DNA of 64,000 nucleotides, from NCBI GenBank assembly GCA_964017195.1, contig OZ024895.1, positions 6,134,001 through 6,198,000 of the forward strand, written 5' to 3'. The notes under the pieces are model-generated. The model was not told the DNA's origin and made no database searches. It saw nothing but the letters and a program-made list of their open reading frames with translations. Below, one piece after another: positions 25,501-37,500 of the stretch. A program made the position numbers and the translations under genes. This DNA is from Siderastrea radians (Eukaryota > Cnidaria > Anthozoa > Scleractinia > Rhizangiidae). How positions within the stretch are numbered: position 1 is the stretch's first letter; every line of letters begins with the position of its first letter.

Positions 25501-28500
25501 TCCTGAAACTTCAAAGCCCAAATTTCAAATCAGATTTATTTTGCTTACATAGATACCGCAAAGCAATGTATCATGAAGAAAGCATTTGACCAAGAGGACA
25601 ATAAAATCTACGAAAACCGCTCAATTTGAAGTCTTACAATTTTGGCCTCGTTTAAAACTTAAAAGGGGAGCTTTTCAGTTAATGAAAGGGTTCATGTAAT
25701 TTCATACTTCCATGAATTGACCACTTCCACATCTCCCATGATACGCTTTATCCCCTCCCCCCCTAAATTTTGCATAAACGATTGTTTTCAATTTCTCTTG
25801 GGGACGTGCTGCATGTTCCCAAGAAAAATTGTGGGCGGGGGGAGGGCAAACAAAGTGTATTATGGGAGATGTGCTAGTGGTCAATATAGCTACTAAACTA
25901 TGTTTTTAAGACACAACTATTTATTATTAAATAAAACGCATTTTCTGACAAAGTTACAGGCTTATCTGGAAAGTATAGGTCGAACACCCTATTGAGTCCT
26001 TGCAAAACGTAATAATAAAGGGGAGTAGGGGTGGGGGCTTGGTCACCCTGCTCATCAAGCCTTGCTGCAGGCCTTTGCTCTCAGCACAAGAGGCGCCAAA
26101 GGAAATAGCAGTACAAATTTTTATCAAAATATGATAGCTTTTTAATCTTTTAGTTTAAAACCATCAAATATGTTTACTGGAAAAAGAATACTACAGGCAA
26201 AGAAATTACACGAAGACAAAAGTACAAATCTTTATTGAAAATGAACTTTTATAGGGGCTAAGTCACAAGGATTTGTTAGTTTGTTTTAGCAAGTATCTTT
26301 ACTCATAAACAAAGTTTGTCTTCAACACCAAGACTGAAATATAAAGTGAACAAGATTAAGCATTCTCAAGTTTCCTTAAAAATGGTCTTGGGTTTTCAAG
26401 GTGGTACTACAAATGGTGACAATTCAAACCCCCTTTGCAAAGGAATATTATTCTGCTACATTGTAAACACTGGACAAGGTTTTTAAAATTAAGCACTTTA
26501 GTGGTACAAAACAGTAACAATAAATATCAACAACTAAACACGCCTTGTTTCAAGAGCATTAAATCTAACAATACTGGCAATAACCAGGCAGTAGGAAGAT
26601 GTTTCTCTACAAAGCCGAAAGGACCTGAAAAATATATTCTTTGAGTTTATCTACAACAGGACTCAGAAAGTCTTTGCTCATATGTTTAGAGCACTAATGC
26701 TTAAACTTTAGAATCAGACACAGTAAAAGAGCCTCCCTCCAACAGTTATGAATGCTTTACCGAATAAAGCTCTCTAATGGTACCGAACAGTTACAAAAAA
26801 TATCAACAAGATATCAACTAAGCATAAAATCTAACAATCATGGCAATAACCACGGAGAAAACGCTATCTCTTCCAAAGTCTTCGGGGACATACTCTTAAA
26901 GTGATTAACCACAATACGACTAAGGAGATCTTTGTTTCATAAAGCACTAATGCCTAAACATTACAATTAGGCACAGTTGAATGACTTCCCTCTCGAAGCA
27001 AGGACTGCTGTAAATGATGCACTGAAACTTTCTTCATTTTCAAAGCAACTCGGAAGAGTTAAAGTAAGCAGGCACGTCGATGCAAAAACTGAAGGAATAT
27101 TTTCAAATTTTACTTTGATTCTACCTAACCCAAATTTGGGTAAACGATTGGAACCAGTGACAAAATGGACAAAATTTTCCAACATTTCAATTTCAGCATT
27201 CTGCAGGAAATGATTAAGGTAGCTTTGTACATTTTTTTCATCATCGCTCATGTCAGTTGGGAACTGTAGCACACTTATCAGTTTAGTTGCGCTCAACTTG
27301 TTCTCACTGCTGGGTACAAAGAGCTCCATGAACATCTCCGGGTGATCTTTCATTTTGGCACCGAAACCAAGCAATGCCAACCCCTCTCTTAGCTGGTCCA
27401 AAACTATCTTGGGTCGACCAATGACATCATGAATTATTATCCCTTGGATTACCCTCACTTTGTTCTCATTCTGAAAAATGAAAATGAATCCAACAATATT
27501 TAATACACGTTTTTTTTAAAGAACTTCTTGAATAAATCCTCCTTATTTTTTTCTCAGTGCACAAGCAAGCAGTATACTGTGAATATATACATACATAAAT
27601 ACAACTTCTTTTGCCTGAACTTACAGTCAACACCACTGCCAGACCACACTCAGACAAGACACTTGCACATTCTTCTTGATCAAGAGAAGAAACATCTTCA
27701 GCCTGAGCAACCTATTTCAAAATTTGAAAAATGAACAAAACCATCAAAATTGTCTCTATTTTTGTCTTCGTGAAAGAACGTGTTAAAAGTTGTACCCATA
27801 CAAACACATATGATCTCCTCTTAAGACGTGTTCACACCTTTTCGTTTACGTCCACACTCTTCAAGGTTTATTCTCCAGAGTTAAAAAAGTAAAACACTGA
27901 TATTATCATCGAATATGTTATTACATGCTCTTGATGCGTCAACCACTGTTTTTATGCTGTCACCAATCTTGCAAAACTAGGTAATAGGATTTTTAGCATC
28001 CTATTTTCATTTCTCACTGCCATTTTTGGGTATTAAATTAAAGCTATCTACTAATGTTAGCAATATCCAGGTCAAATAAAATACCTTGTCGATGAAAACT
28101 TTTACTTCCTGTGAACAATCAACATAATTCATGATCCCCATTGCTGTGTCAATGTCACCTGTTGCTAAGTAGCGATACACTGAAGGACTAAAAACAGGGA
28201 AACCAGGACCATCTTGCAAGATACTGTGCACTATGATTGTTCCAATGTACTTCATCATACCAGAGGCCACAACACTAGCATTGTAAACTGGACTTTTGTA
28301 AGTGCTTCCATGAAAAAACATCTCTGATATTACTTCGAGAAGTTTGCTGAAAAAATGCCTAGTCACCCCTCCTGTGTTTACAGCGGGCTGTCCCCTAAAA
28401 AGGACTCTTAGCTGCTTTGTTGGGTCAAACTTAGGATCTTTATAGTAGGCCATAGCATCATTCAAAATATCTTCTTCGTCAACCTTCAACTTCTCTTTTT

Positions 28501-31500
28501 CTGAACTTAAGCCTTTTTTGAGCTTCTTAAGCACTGCCTCTAAAGAGTCTGCTGGGGAAGAGAATGTCGGAATAAAAAGGCTTTCGTCCTCTTCTTCATC
28601 CTCGTCAACAACAACTTGAGAAAAGTTTCGGGAAAGAGAAAGAGCAGCTTGACTTACACTCTCATGGCTGGTAAGGGCATGCTGGAGAATGCTGTTGCTT
28701 GTACCAGGAGACATTTCTCTTAACTGATCCAGACCTCCTTCATTTGGTGTTCTGTTGGATGGCCCTGGAGGTAAAAGGTATGGATCCTGATTTAGAAGAC
28801 CAGAAGATGTATCGTCATCATCACTTCCTCTTTGCTCAGCAAAGGACAATCCCGGACTTGAGTTTCCACCAACTGGAACTGGACTTTGGGGAGGACTTTC
28901 ACTGTCACTATCAAGACTGGCTGAAACATCATTTTCTGGTCGAATGTATATGCTGCCTTGACCAGCAAGGCCAAGGACACGAGCGGCTGAGAATTCTACA
29001 CCAGTAGCTAGCTTTGGTGTAACAATTTGCCCATAGCAAGACTTGACGAATTGAAAGTCTATTTCTTTGAGGGCTGGGAATAACTCTCTTATTTGACCTT
29101 TAAGGTCCTCTTCCTTTAGGGACCTGTCCACCGGGAAGCCGTGGACAACAAATCCGTTGTTCTCTAGACGGCACCTTGTTTGATGGGTAGGCACTGACTT
29201 TGTGTCCGGCGTTGGAAGTAGGACAACATCTTTATGCACAATGTCATTTTTCTTTGCCTTCTTCGGGGCAGGCTTCTTACTTTTACTCGAAAGTCTGCTG
29301 CCATGCGATTTGCTGCCTGACGATCTGCTTCCTACAGTGGGAAATAAGTTTCGCAACTGAGCAGCAACAGCGGTACTTGTGGTGTTTACATTACCAGTCG
29401 AGCTCGACACCGACGTAGCAGATGCTGGAATTCGCGACAATACTCCCGCTTCACGCGACCTCTGACTCACTAACCGTTGCTCTATAGGCTGCATGTTACT
29501 TTCGTTAAAGTTTTCTAGTAATGACCTGGCTTGACGAGCAATATTTGTCAACGCTTCTCGAAAGTCGTCACTTTTTTCCTCCATCATCAGCGCCCCCAAA
29601 ATGGCGGTCACTGTAACAGGCCGAGAGGGGCCTGGGGTCTATTTTGTTGTAGCCGGCGCGTGGTGCATCATACCATACGGTACGTGAAGATCACACCATA
29701 CGGTAGGTGCAGTTTACCATGCCGTATGTTTTATAGGAAGCAACAAATATTATCTTTTAATATTTGATGGCATGCAAAACAGCATAAATAGTTGGAATTC
29801 GGCAAGAAAAAGTGGCAATAAGCATACTCTAGGTAAAGTTTAGCACGTAAATTTGAAGTTGAGCATATATTGAAGAAGTTTGTAATAATGTCCACTACGG
29901 CGCCCCATACTTACACGCACAACTACTTTCTTAAGTCAATAAAAAAATTGCTCTTTTACTTGTAACGTTGCTGATAGAAGCTTGTTTTTTTGTTGCAGGA
30001 TTCGTGTTACGAAAATTCTAACGACCCTCCCGGTGTAAGTCAAATTGACACGGCAGTCCGCTTGTGTGTGACTGTGGTGAACTTTGCACCCGAGTCTAAG
30101 CGAGCCGTGCAGATGGTGGTATGTCTTACTTGTTGGAATTTCTTAGTTTAACCCTTTCACTCCCAGAGTCAGTAATGGAGACATTTATGGTAGTTCTAAC
30201 TTTTGAGTCTGTGGATGAAATCCTGTGGTGTGTCTATTCAAATGAAAGCTCCTGAGCAGTACTTTCCTGTGGTGCTGATTATTATGCCGTACAAGGCAGT
30301 TCTAACTTTTGAGTCTGTGGATGAAATCCTAAAGTGTGACCATTCAAATGAAAGCTACTGAGCGGTACTTTCCTGTGGTGCTGTTTATTATGCTGCACAA
30401 GGCGGTTCTAACTTTCGAGTCTGTGGATGAAATCCTATGGTGTGACCATTCAAATGAAACCTCGTCAGCAGTACTTTCGCATGGTACTATTTGTTTTGTA
30501 GGATTTGAAAAATTGAATTTAGGATTTTTCTTGAATTTTTACTTTGGCCACTACTAGGAGGGAAAGGGTAAAGTTCGTTTTGTCGTAAGCTCATCCCTTT
30601 GTCTATGATGGTGACCATCTGCGGCTAAACTAGCACTGTTGTATGCAACAGCAATTTTAGGGTCCTTTCTTGAACAGTATGCACAGTAATTTTCCAAAAC
30701 GTTATACAAATTCTCCTTACTGGTCTCCATAGATTTTAATGATTACTAATTGGGAAAATCGGTGTTCTTACCAGACCGCGGCATTGCGGCATTGCCGCAA
30801 TCTTTCAGGAAATGCCGCACTAGAATTAGCCCAAGGGGTCCCAAGGGCGCAAAGAAAGGGGAAAAAACGCCTTATGTAACATACGTACATTTCTTTTTAA
30901 TATAAACCAAAATTTTATTGGTTATGGCGTCTTCATTCAGACATTGAACATTTATTATCTAAGCAAGTATGAGGTACTTACTCTAACTCAGAACTGTGAG
31001 TAAAACGTTAAGTTAACTGTATCTAAATTGTGACCCGCTCTTCTCCCTCACGACCCCCTTTTATTTTCTCTATGGGTCCTCTGGACCCCAAACTAGAAAA
31101 TTCTGGTAAGAACACTGGAGAATCTGTTTAATCATCAGGCCCCAGTTCTTCAAAAGCTGGATAGCGCTATCCACCGGATAAATCACTAGCCAGTGGATAA
31201 GTGTTAGGGAAACCAATTGCATTATCCACTGGATAGAGATTTATCCGGTGGATAGCGCTATCCAACTTTTGAACAACTGGGGCCTGGACAATTCACGTTT
31301 GGCAAATTCTTATGACCTGTGTGTGTTATAATACAGTGAGGAGAAATTTGATGCTGATCACTATTTAAACAATCGAGTTCTTCTGTCGAAGGCACTAACG
31401 TGTGATAGGTTGCCCGAGGAAATTTGATGTTCACAACAAATATTACCTTCTCGGCCTTGTATGAAGTTTGAACATCAAATTTCCGAGGGAACTTATCACA

Positions 31501-34500
31501 CATAGGGCCTGGGACAGAAGGACTCTATTGTTTTTATTGTACAACGCTAAATTTTGAGCGAAAATTGCCACAGGCGGGCACTATGGGCTGATAGGCGCCC
31601 GCTGAGGAGAGACACTATCGTGTCACGTGATCGACTTCGACCAATGGGAGCACGCCAAAATTTAGCGTTGTACTATAATGTGGCTTAAAGGGTTAAGCTG
31701 AAGTTACTTTGGAGTTATCATATCTCCAGAAAGGAGTAATGAACTGTTGTAGTGGTGTTAAGTTAACTCTTTGAGCCCTAATAGTGACCAGAAGCTAACT
31801 TCTCCTTACGATATCACTGCATGTTGAAACGTACAGGCTATGGGAATGCAGGATATGATGACCAAAAACGAAATGTATTGATGTTTAAAAAGCTATAGAG
31901 AAACTGCCGGGAACACAGTTATGGTATCCTGTTATGGGACGTGCCCGTCAGCATTCTCTAGAGATTCGAGTTTGAAACAGGAATGAGAAATTAAGGGAGC
32001 CACAGTTAGGGTGTCCTGTTAGGAAACGTGTCCGCCAGCATTCTCTGAGGATTCGAGATTTACAACAGTAACGAAAAGAGAAGCCACAGCTGGGGTGTCC
32101 TGTTAGGGAACGTGTCTGCCAACGTTCTCGAACGATTCGAGATTTACAACAGGAATGAGAAGAGAAGCTTTTACTACACCGTACTGTAAAACTGAAAGCC
32201 CGCGTTTGTTTCTTCTGCAGGTTGTGCTGTCAGCCATCTTACCTCACTACCTTGATTACTTAAAAACAGAAAACAGTTCGTTGGATAACGAAGATAAACT
32301 CAAGGCGGAACTGGGCGCTCTGTCATCTCTTGTCACCTCTATTAACGTCCTGGTCAAGAGTTCAGAGGTCCTTACCAGGTCAGAAATGTTTCTTAAAAAA
32401 CAGCAAAGGGACGGAGGGCTAAACCCTTTTTCGCAGGTTCCAGAGTACTCTTAGAGGGAGGACTCAATTTAGTTTCGTAAGGGGATCTTGAGCCTCCGCC
32501 CCAAGGGTCAAGATCTTTATCCTTTAATATACTAGTTTTTAACGAACAAATACCCCTTCCATATACCTCCTAGAACAAAAATTGCATTGCACCTTTTAAT
32601 ATCTCAAATAAGCCAAAGACAGTAGCTCATCAAAGGTTTGGGTCGCTCGAAGGTTGCAAGCGTTCGTACACTGTTGCGTCGTGGTTGCTGCCAAAATTTG
32701 GCAACCCTTCTAGAGATTGCTCCTACTTCTTTCAATTAACCTAACAAATTTCCCAACGCCTTTTTGCATACCGCAAGAACAATACAGGCACCCCTTATGG
32801 GCGGAGACTCCTCAGATAGATCATTATAGAGAATACCCCCTCCCCCTTCTCTCTACCCCTTCCCCCCCCCGTCGGGCTAGAGGAGCGCAAAAGGATTGCT
32901 AAGTTTGCAGTTGTTGAGTGTGGACGGAAAAGCCTCGGTTTTTTGAAGGAAAAATTATTTTCCCTTTGTGCAACGGTAATTAAACCCGCGCTCACTCTTT
33001 GTGGTTAAAAAAATGATTTTTGAAAAATGTTTGACGAGAGCACGAGACCGGCGTATGAACCTCAAGATCGGAGGGTATGGAAACGCATAAGGTTGAAACT
33101 ACTGGACTCAATCTGGCAGGTTTATCGGGTGAAGCAATGACTTTTGTTTTATGGTTGTTGTTTTTTGTTTTTGTTTACAAGGCAATACGTCCAAAGAGCG
33201 TTTTACGCGATCAAACTGAACTCCCCTTCCCTGCGTGTTGTTTGTAAACGTTTTCTTAACTGCCACCAAGACTATTAAACATCTGCTCTCTTAGTATGTA
33301 ACTTAAGTGTGTTGAAGTTATGGAACAGTACCGAAAGATATGTATCTTATTAGAGTTTCGGTGTGAAGTATCGCCGTACATTCTTACGAGGTTGTGCTGT
33401 ATTTTGACGAGCCTGCAGGGCGAGTCAAAATACAAACAACGAGTAAAAATATACGGCGATACTTCACACCGAGACATCTAACAAGAGATTTATTATCCAA
33501 ATTAACCTTGTTCAGTAACTTGAAAGAAAACTACAAGTGTAACAGGATGAGCACGCGCGCAGTACTGTACAATAACCAACTGTACAATATCGTGGGATAT
33601 TTGTACTCGTTTCGCGCGCTTTCTGTACAATAACTAATACAGTTGAATGATAAAACGCCTATATTATTTCAACGCATAATACATTTACTCGGGTTAACCT
33701 TTGTCCTGGATGAATCTGCACTTGTTAACTTTACTTCCTGGTATTTTTCAGGTCTTTTGTTCACTTTCAGAGCTACAAGTCCATTTCAGATAAATCCGGA
33801 ATTTTTCCTGATCTAGCGTCTACCACGTCTCTCATGCTTGGTCGAGGGAGCATCAGCAGTGCTGAAGGTGACGAGGGGGAGCTGGGTAAGTAGGGATTTG
33901 TCCAAGTTTCGCACAGTCCGTTACGTCCTTGAATTCTGTCACATTGGCTTCAAAATTCCTTGAATGTGTTCCAAAATGGGAATACAATTTGCCCCAGGTT
34001 CGCACAGTTTTGAAACGTCCTTGAATTTTACAGAAGTCCTCCAATGCGATCACATTTCCATGAAAATTCCTACAACTCTATCATTCTGCTTTGAGAAGTC
34101 CCTGAATCCTCTCCCTTTAAGAGTCCTCGATTTTGCTCCAAAATAAATTAGTGCAAATCTAGGAAATAAGTTCTACTCCATTGCACAGAGGGTGGTGAGA
34201 ACATTAGGAATTTGCATAGGGCGGTCACTGTTTCAAATCTTTACATCAAGATATTTTAAGCATTTATTCTGCTAGATTATATATGGTTTACGTAAGATCT
34301 AACCCCAGACTCCCATATGACAGCTAACCAGTGTCGATCTAAGTCTGTCTTGGTTAACCCTTTAAGCCCCAAGATCATTATAAAAATTCTCCTTACTGGT
34401 CTCCATAGATTTTATTGATTACTAATCGGAAGAACTTGTTTAAACAACAAGACAATTCATCTTTGGTGATCATTTGCTAAATTCTCATGACGTATATGTG

Positions 34501-37500
34501 TTATAATACACTGATATGGTGAGGAGAAATTTGATGCTGATCACTATTGGGGCTTTAAGGGTTAAGGGAGGACTAATTTCCAGCCATCATACGGGGATAT
34601 CGCCGAAACATTTTGTAAGGAAAGAAAAGCGCGCGGGGAAGTGTTTTGCGGGGTGGGGGCGTACCTTTTATTCAACCAAACGTAAATAAAAATAATTTGG
34701 AACAATGGAATTCTAAAGATCTGTAGCTTATAACATTTGCTTGACCACAGAAGACCACAATCCAGATTATCAGGATATTTCTTTATTTTAACTCTTTATT
34801 TCTGTTTTGGGTACAAGTTATTTAATAAGTTATTCAAGTCAGGAGCGTATCAAGTATCTTCTGTTCAAGTTTATTTTCCTTAAGGATGTATTAACTTTAA
34901 TTGAGATAATCTTTTTATTAGATTTCGTTTATTGTGATTGCGTAATTGTTATTTTGTTAAAGTGCACGCTCACTTTGTGCTTGTATTTACAAAGACTCAA
35001 TCTCTCTTTTTTAGCATTTTTTTCTAAACCTTAAGACCTCCCTAATCGACGCCACGATGTTTTCTGACCCTGAGTATCGTTTTTCTTTGGTTCACGTGAG
35101 CAGGCTACATCCTTGCAATACACCCGACTGGGGTTAAAATCAGTACTATTATGATGCGATCATTTCTTTGTGTTTGGTTATTTTTCCCGTGATTTTCGTG
35201 ATACAAAGTCAGGACTCTCGTCGGTACATCGCTTTTAATACGTGTGAAAGCTAAAGTTGCATTTCGACATGCTCGCGTGCCAGAGTAGATTTCCTTCTTT
35301 AGCGGCCGCGCTAAATTAGATTGGACTCTTCCCTCTTAAGCTCTCCTCTTCATTTCCCTGTCTAGGGGCAAGGGATTAATTTTTTTTAAGTGGCGAGTTC
35401 AATTTTGCGCTTGTTCGTGTGCCAGTCTTTTTTTTTTTTTTTTTTCGATCGTGGTATTTCCTAGGGGTGATATCCTCTGAAGTTGTTCATCTCTGTTTTC
35501 TTGTATGTGGGTTTATGACGCATTCTGCGGCCTAATAAACATTGCCACAAAAGTTTACCACTCAGTAGCTTTCATTCACTTACGATTTCATCCATAAACT
35601 CAAAAGTTAGGACCACCTTGTACAGCATAATAAACAGCACCACAGGAAAGTACTGATCAGTAGCTTTGATTTCAATAGTCACACTTCAGGATTTCATCCA
35701 CACTCTTAAACTTGAACCACCCTTTTTAGCACCACAAGCAAACAGTACTTATTAGCTTTCAGTTGACTACACATGCTTCAGAATTGTATCCACGCAAGAG
35801 ACGTAAAACTGCATTACGTGATGACAGTGTTTAATCTGGCTCCATTACAACATATGAACACTTGCAACTGGAAACTGTAACGGAAATGAGTGTTTGTGCG
35901 TGTTGTTTTGTTAACCTAAATTTAGACCTTTTTGTTGTATAGCTTACAGATGTGATGTCTTTGTCACGATATTGCACGTTGCTGCCGTACATAACCTAAC
36001 TGACTTATTTAAAATTTCCACCGTGACACTGTCGTGATTTCAGTGCGAGTAAATGCGCATGTGGACCTTTTGTTTTCAATGGACACTAGTTTTCCTGCTG
36101 TGCCACAATGAACACTGTGCTTAACTTTATACGTGGGTTTTATTCTGGGAGAGTATTACAACTTCATCAATCAAAAGCATTGTTATCTTAGTGATTATAG
36201 CTAAGATTCTTTTTGGTGTCGAATCAAACTATGACTTATACCTTTTGAAGCTGATATTAGACTTTCTTATAATTACAACTTTGATCTTTCTAAAACCTTA
36301 TTAGTACTGTAGATACTTTATCCTGATCTTGTTCCAAGCATTCTTATCAAGTATTGCGTTTTTGCGGAGAGAATTTTGTTGTTTGTTCTATTTGTCAGTT
36401 TTAGCTGGATCGGCCGTTGCTTTGATAAAAAGGATGATACTATATTTCCTTTCTCCCTCTTTACCTTTGCTGTGATGTTTCTCTTTCTCGTCAGTAATTC
36501 ACTCCTTACAACTTATAGAGGCGAAACTCGAGATACGAAATTGTATTTCTGTAGAGGATATGCGAAGTGACCGTTCACATGAAAGCCATTGAGCAGTACT
36601 TTCCTGTGGCGCTGTTTAATACGCTGTACTTCTAACTTTTGAATTTGTGGATAAAATCCTACAGTGTTGCCATTTAAATGAAAGCTATTGAGCAGTATTT
36701 TCACCTGGTGTTGTTTATTACGCTGTGCAAGATGGTTCTAACGTTTGATTCTGTGGATGAAATCCTTAAGTGTGATCATTCAAATGAAAGCTACTGAGCA
36801 GTACTTTCCTGTGGTGCTGTTTATTACGCTGTACAAGGTGGTTGTAACTTTTGAGTCTGTGGATGAAATCCTAAAGTGTGACCATTCAAATGAAAGCTAC
36901 TGAGCAGTACTTTCCTGTGGTGCTGTTTATTACGCTGTACAAGGTGGTTGTAACTTTTGAGTCTGTGGATGAAATCCTAAAGTGTGACCATTCAAATGAA
37001 AGCTACTGAGCAGTACTTTCCTGTGGTGCTGTTTATTACGCTGTACAAGGTGGTTGTAACTTTTGAGTCTGTGGATGAAATCCTAAAGTGTGACCATTCA
37101 AATGAAAGCTACTGAGCAGTATTTTCCTGTGGTGCTGTTTATCGGCCCTAGATGAACCGAAGTCGTTAAGTCAGTGATGTAATTAAAACGTTGTATATAA
37201 TGTGTAACTTAAAGTTTAGAACAAACACATACAGCACTGCTGAGTCTTGGAAGACTTTGGAATGCTTTCAAGGGTTAAAAACATTCTTCGTATATTTACT
37301 CATCTCTCGGTTTAAGCATAGTTATGTTGCCAGTTAGAGCCTTCTTAATGACATTTGATCTAATTATGTTTCTTTGGTTTTGCGACGTCTACCGAGCTCC
37401 GGACGTACTTCTTTTAGAGCAATTTTCAGTTGAGTATCAAAACTTATGTGCGTTTGCTTTGGTTTGGATTTCCTACACTTTCATATTGATTCAAAAAACT

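Larger units (their letters stand above)
22977..29909. mobile_element. DNA transposon (IS3EU-like) with integrase and HECT genes
   Basis: The termini TATGGGGCGCC... (left, 22978) and ...GGCGCCCCATA (right, 29909) are inverted copies. CTTACA flanks both sides (22971-22976 and 29910-29915); one extra A at 22977 is unassigned. Terminal inverted repeats are about 300 bp. It encodes a DDE transposase on plus and a HECT-domain protein on minus, reading toward each other. A 6-bp duplication and TAY termini fit the eukaryotic IS3-like superfamily IS3EU as I remember it; the exact superfamily is inference. It lies in the UNC80 intron between exons 23 and 24. Confidence 0.9.
30700..31697 (+). mobile_element. 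piggyBac-like MITE with three nested insertions
   Basis: Pieces collinear with the intact MITE at 34358-34561 appear in order. They are AATTCTCCTTACTGGTCTCC (30709), TGTTTAATCATCA (31125), ACAATTCACG...GATCACTATT (31288-31365) and a right end GGCTTAAAGGGTTAA (31683-31697). They are separated by three other elements (30768-31112, 31138-31284, 31376-31678). The left terminus was not found. Confidence 0.72.

Noticed and set aside
29588..29611. Start of the HECT protein at GTG 29611
   Set aside because: GTG is not a normal eukaryotic start. The first in-frame ATG is at 29587.
30336..30557. Short open frames in the 106-bp repeat (MKATE-YFPVVLFIML)
   Set aside because: The 106-base period is not a multiple of three, so the frame shifts each unit and cannot encode a repeat protein.
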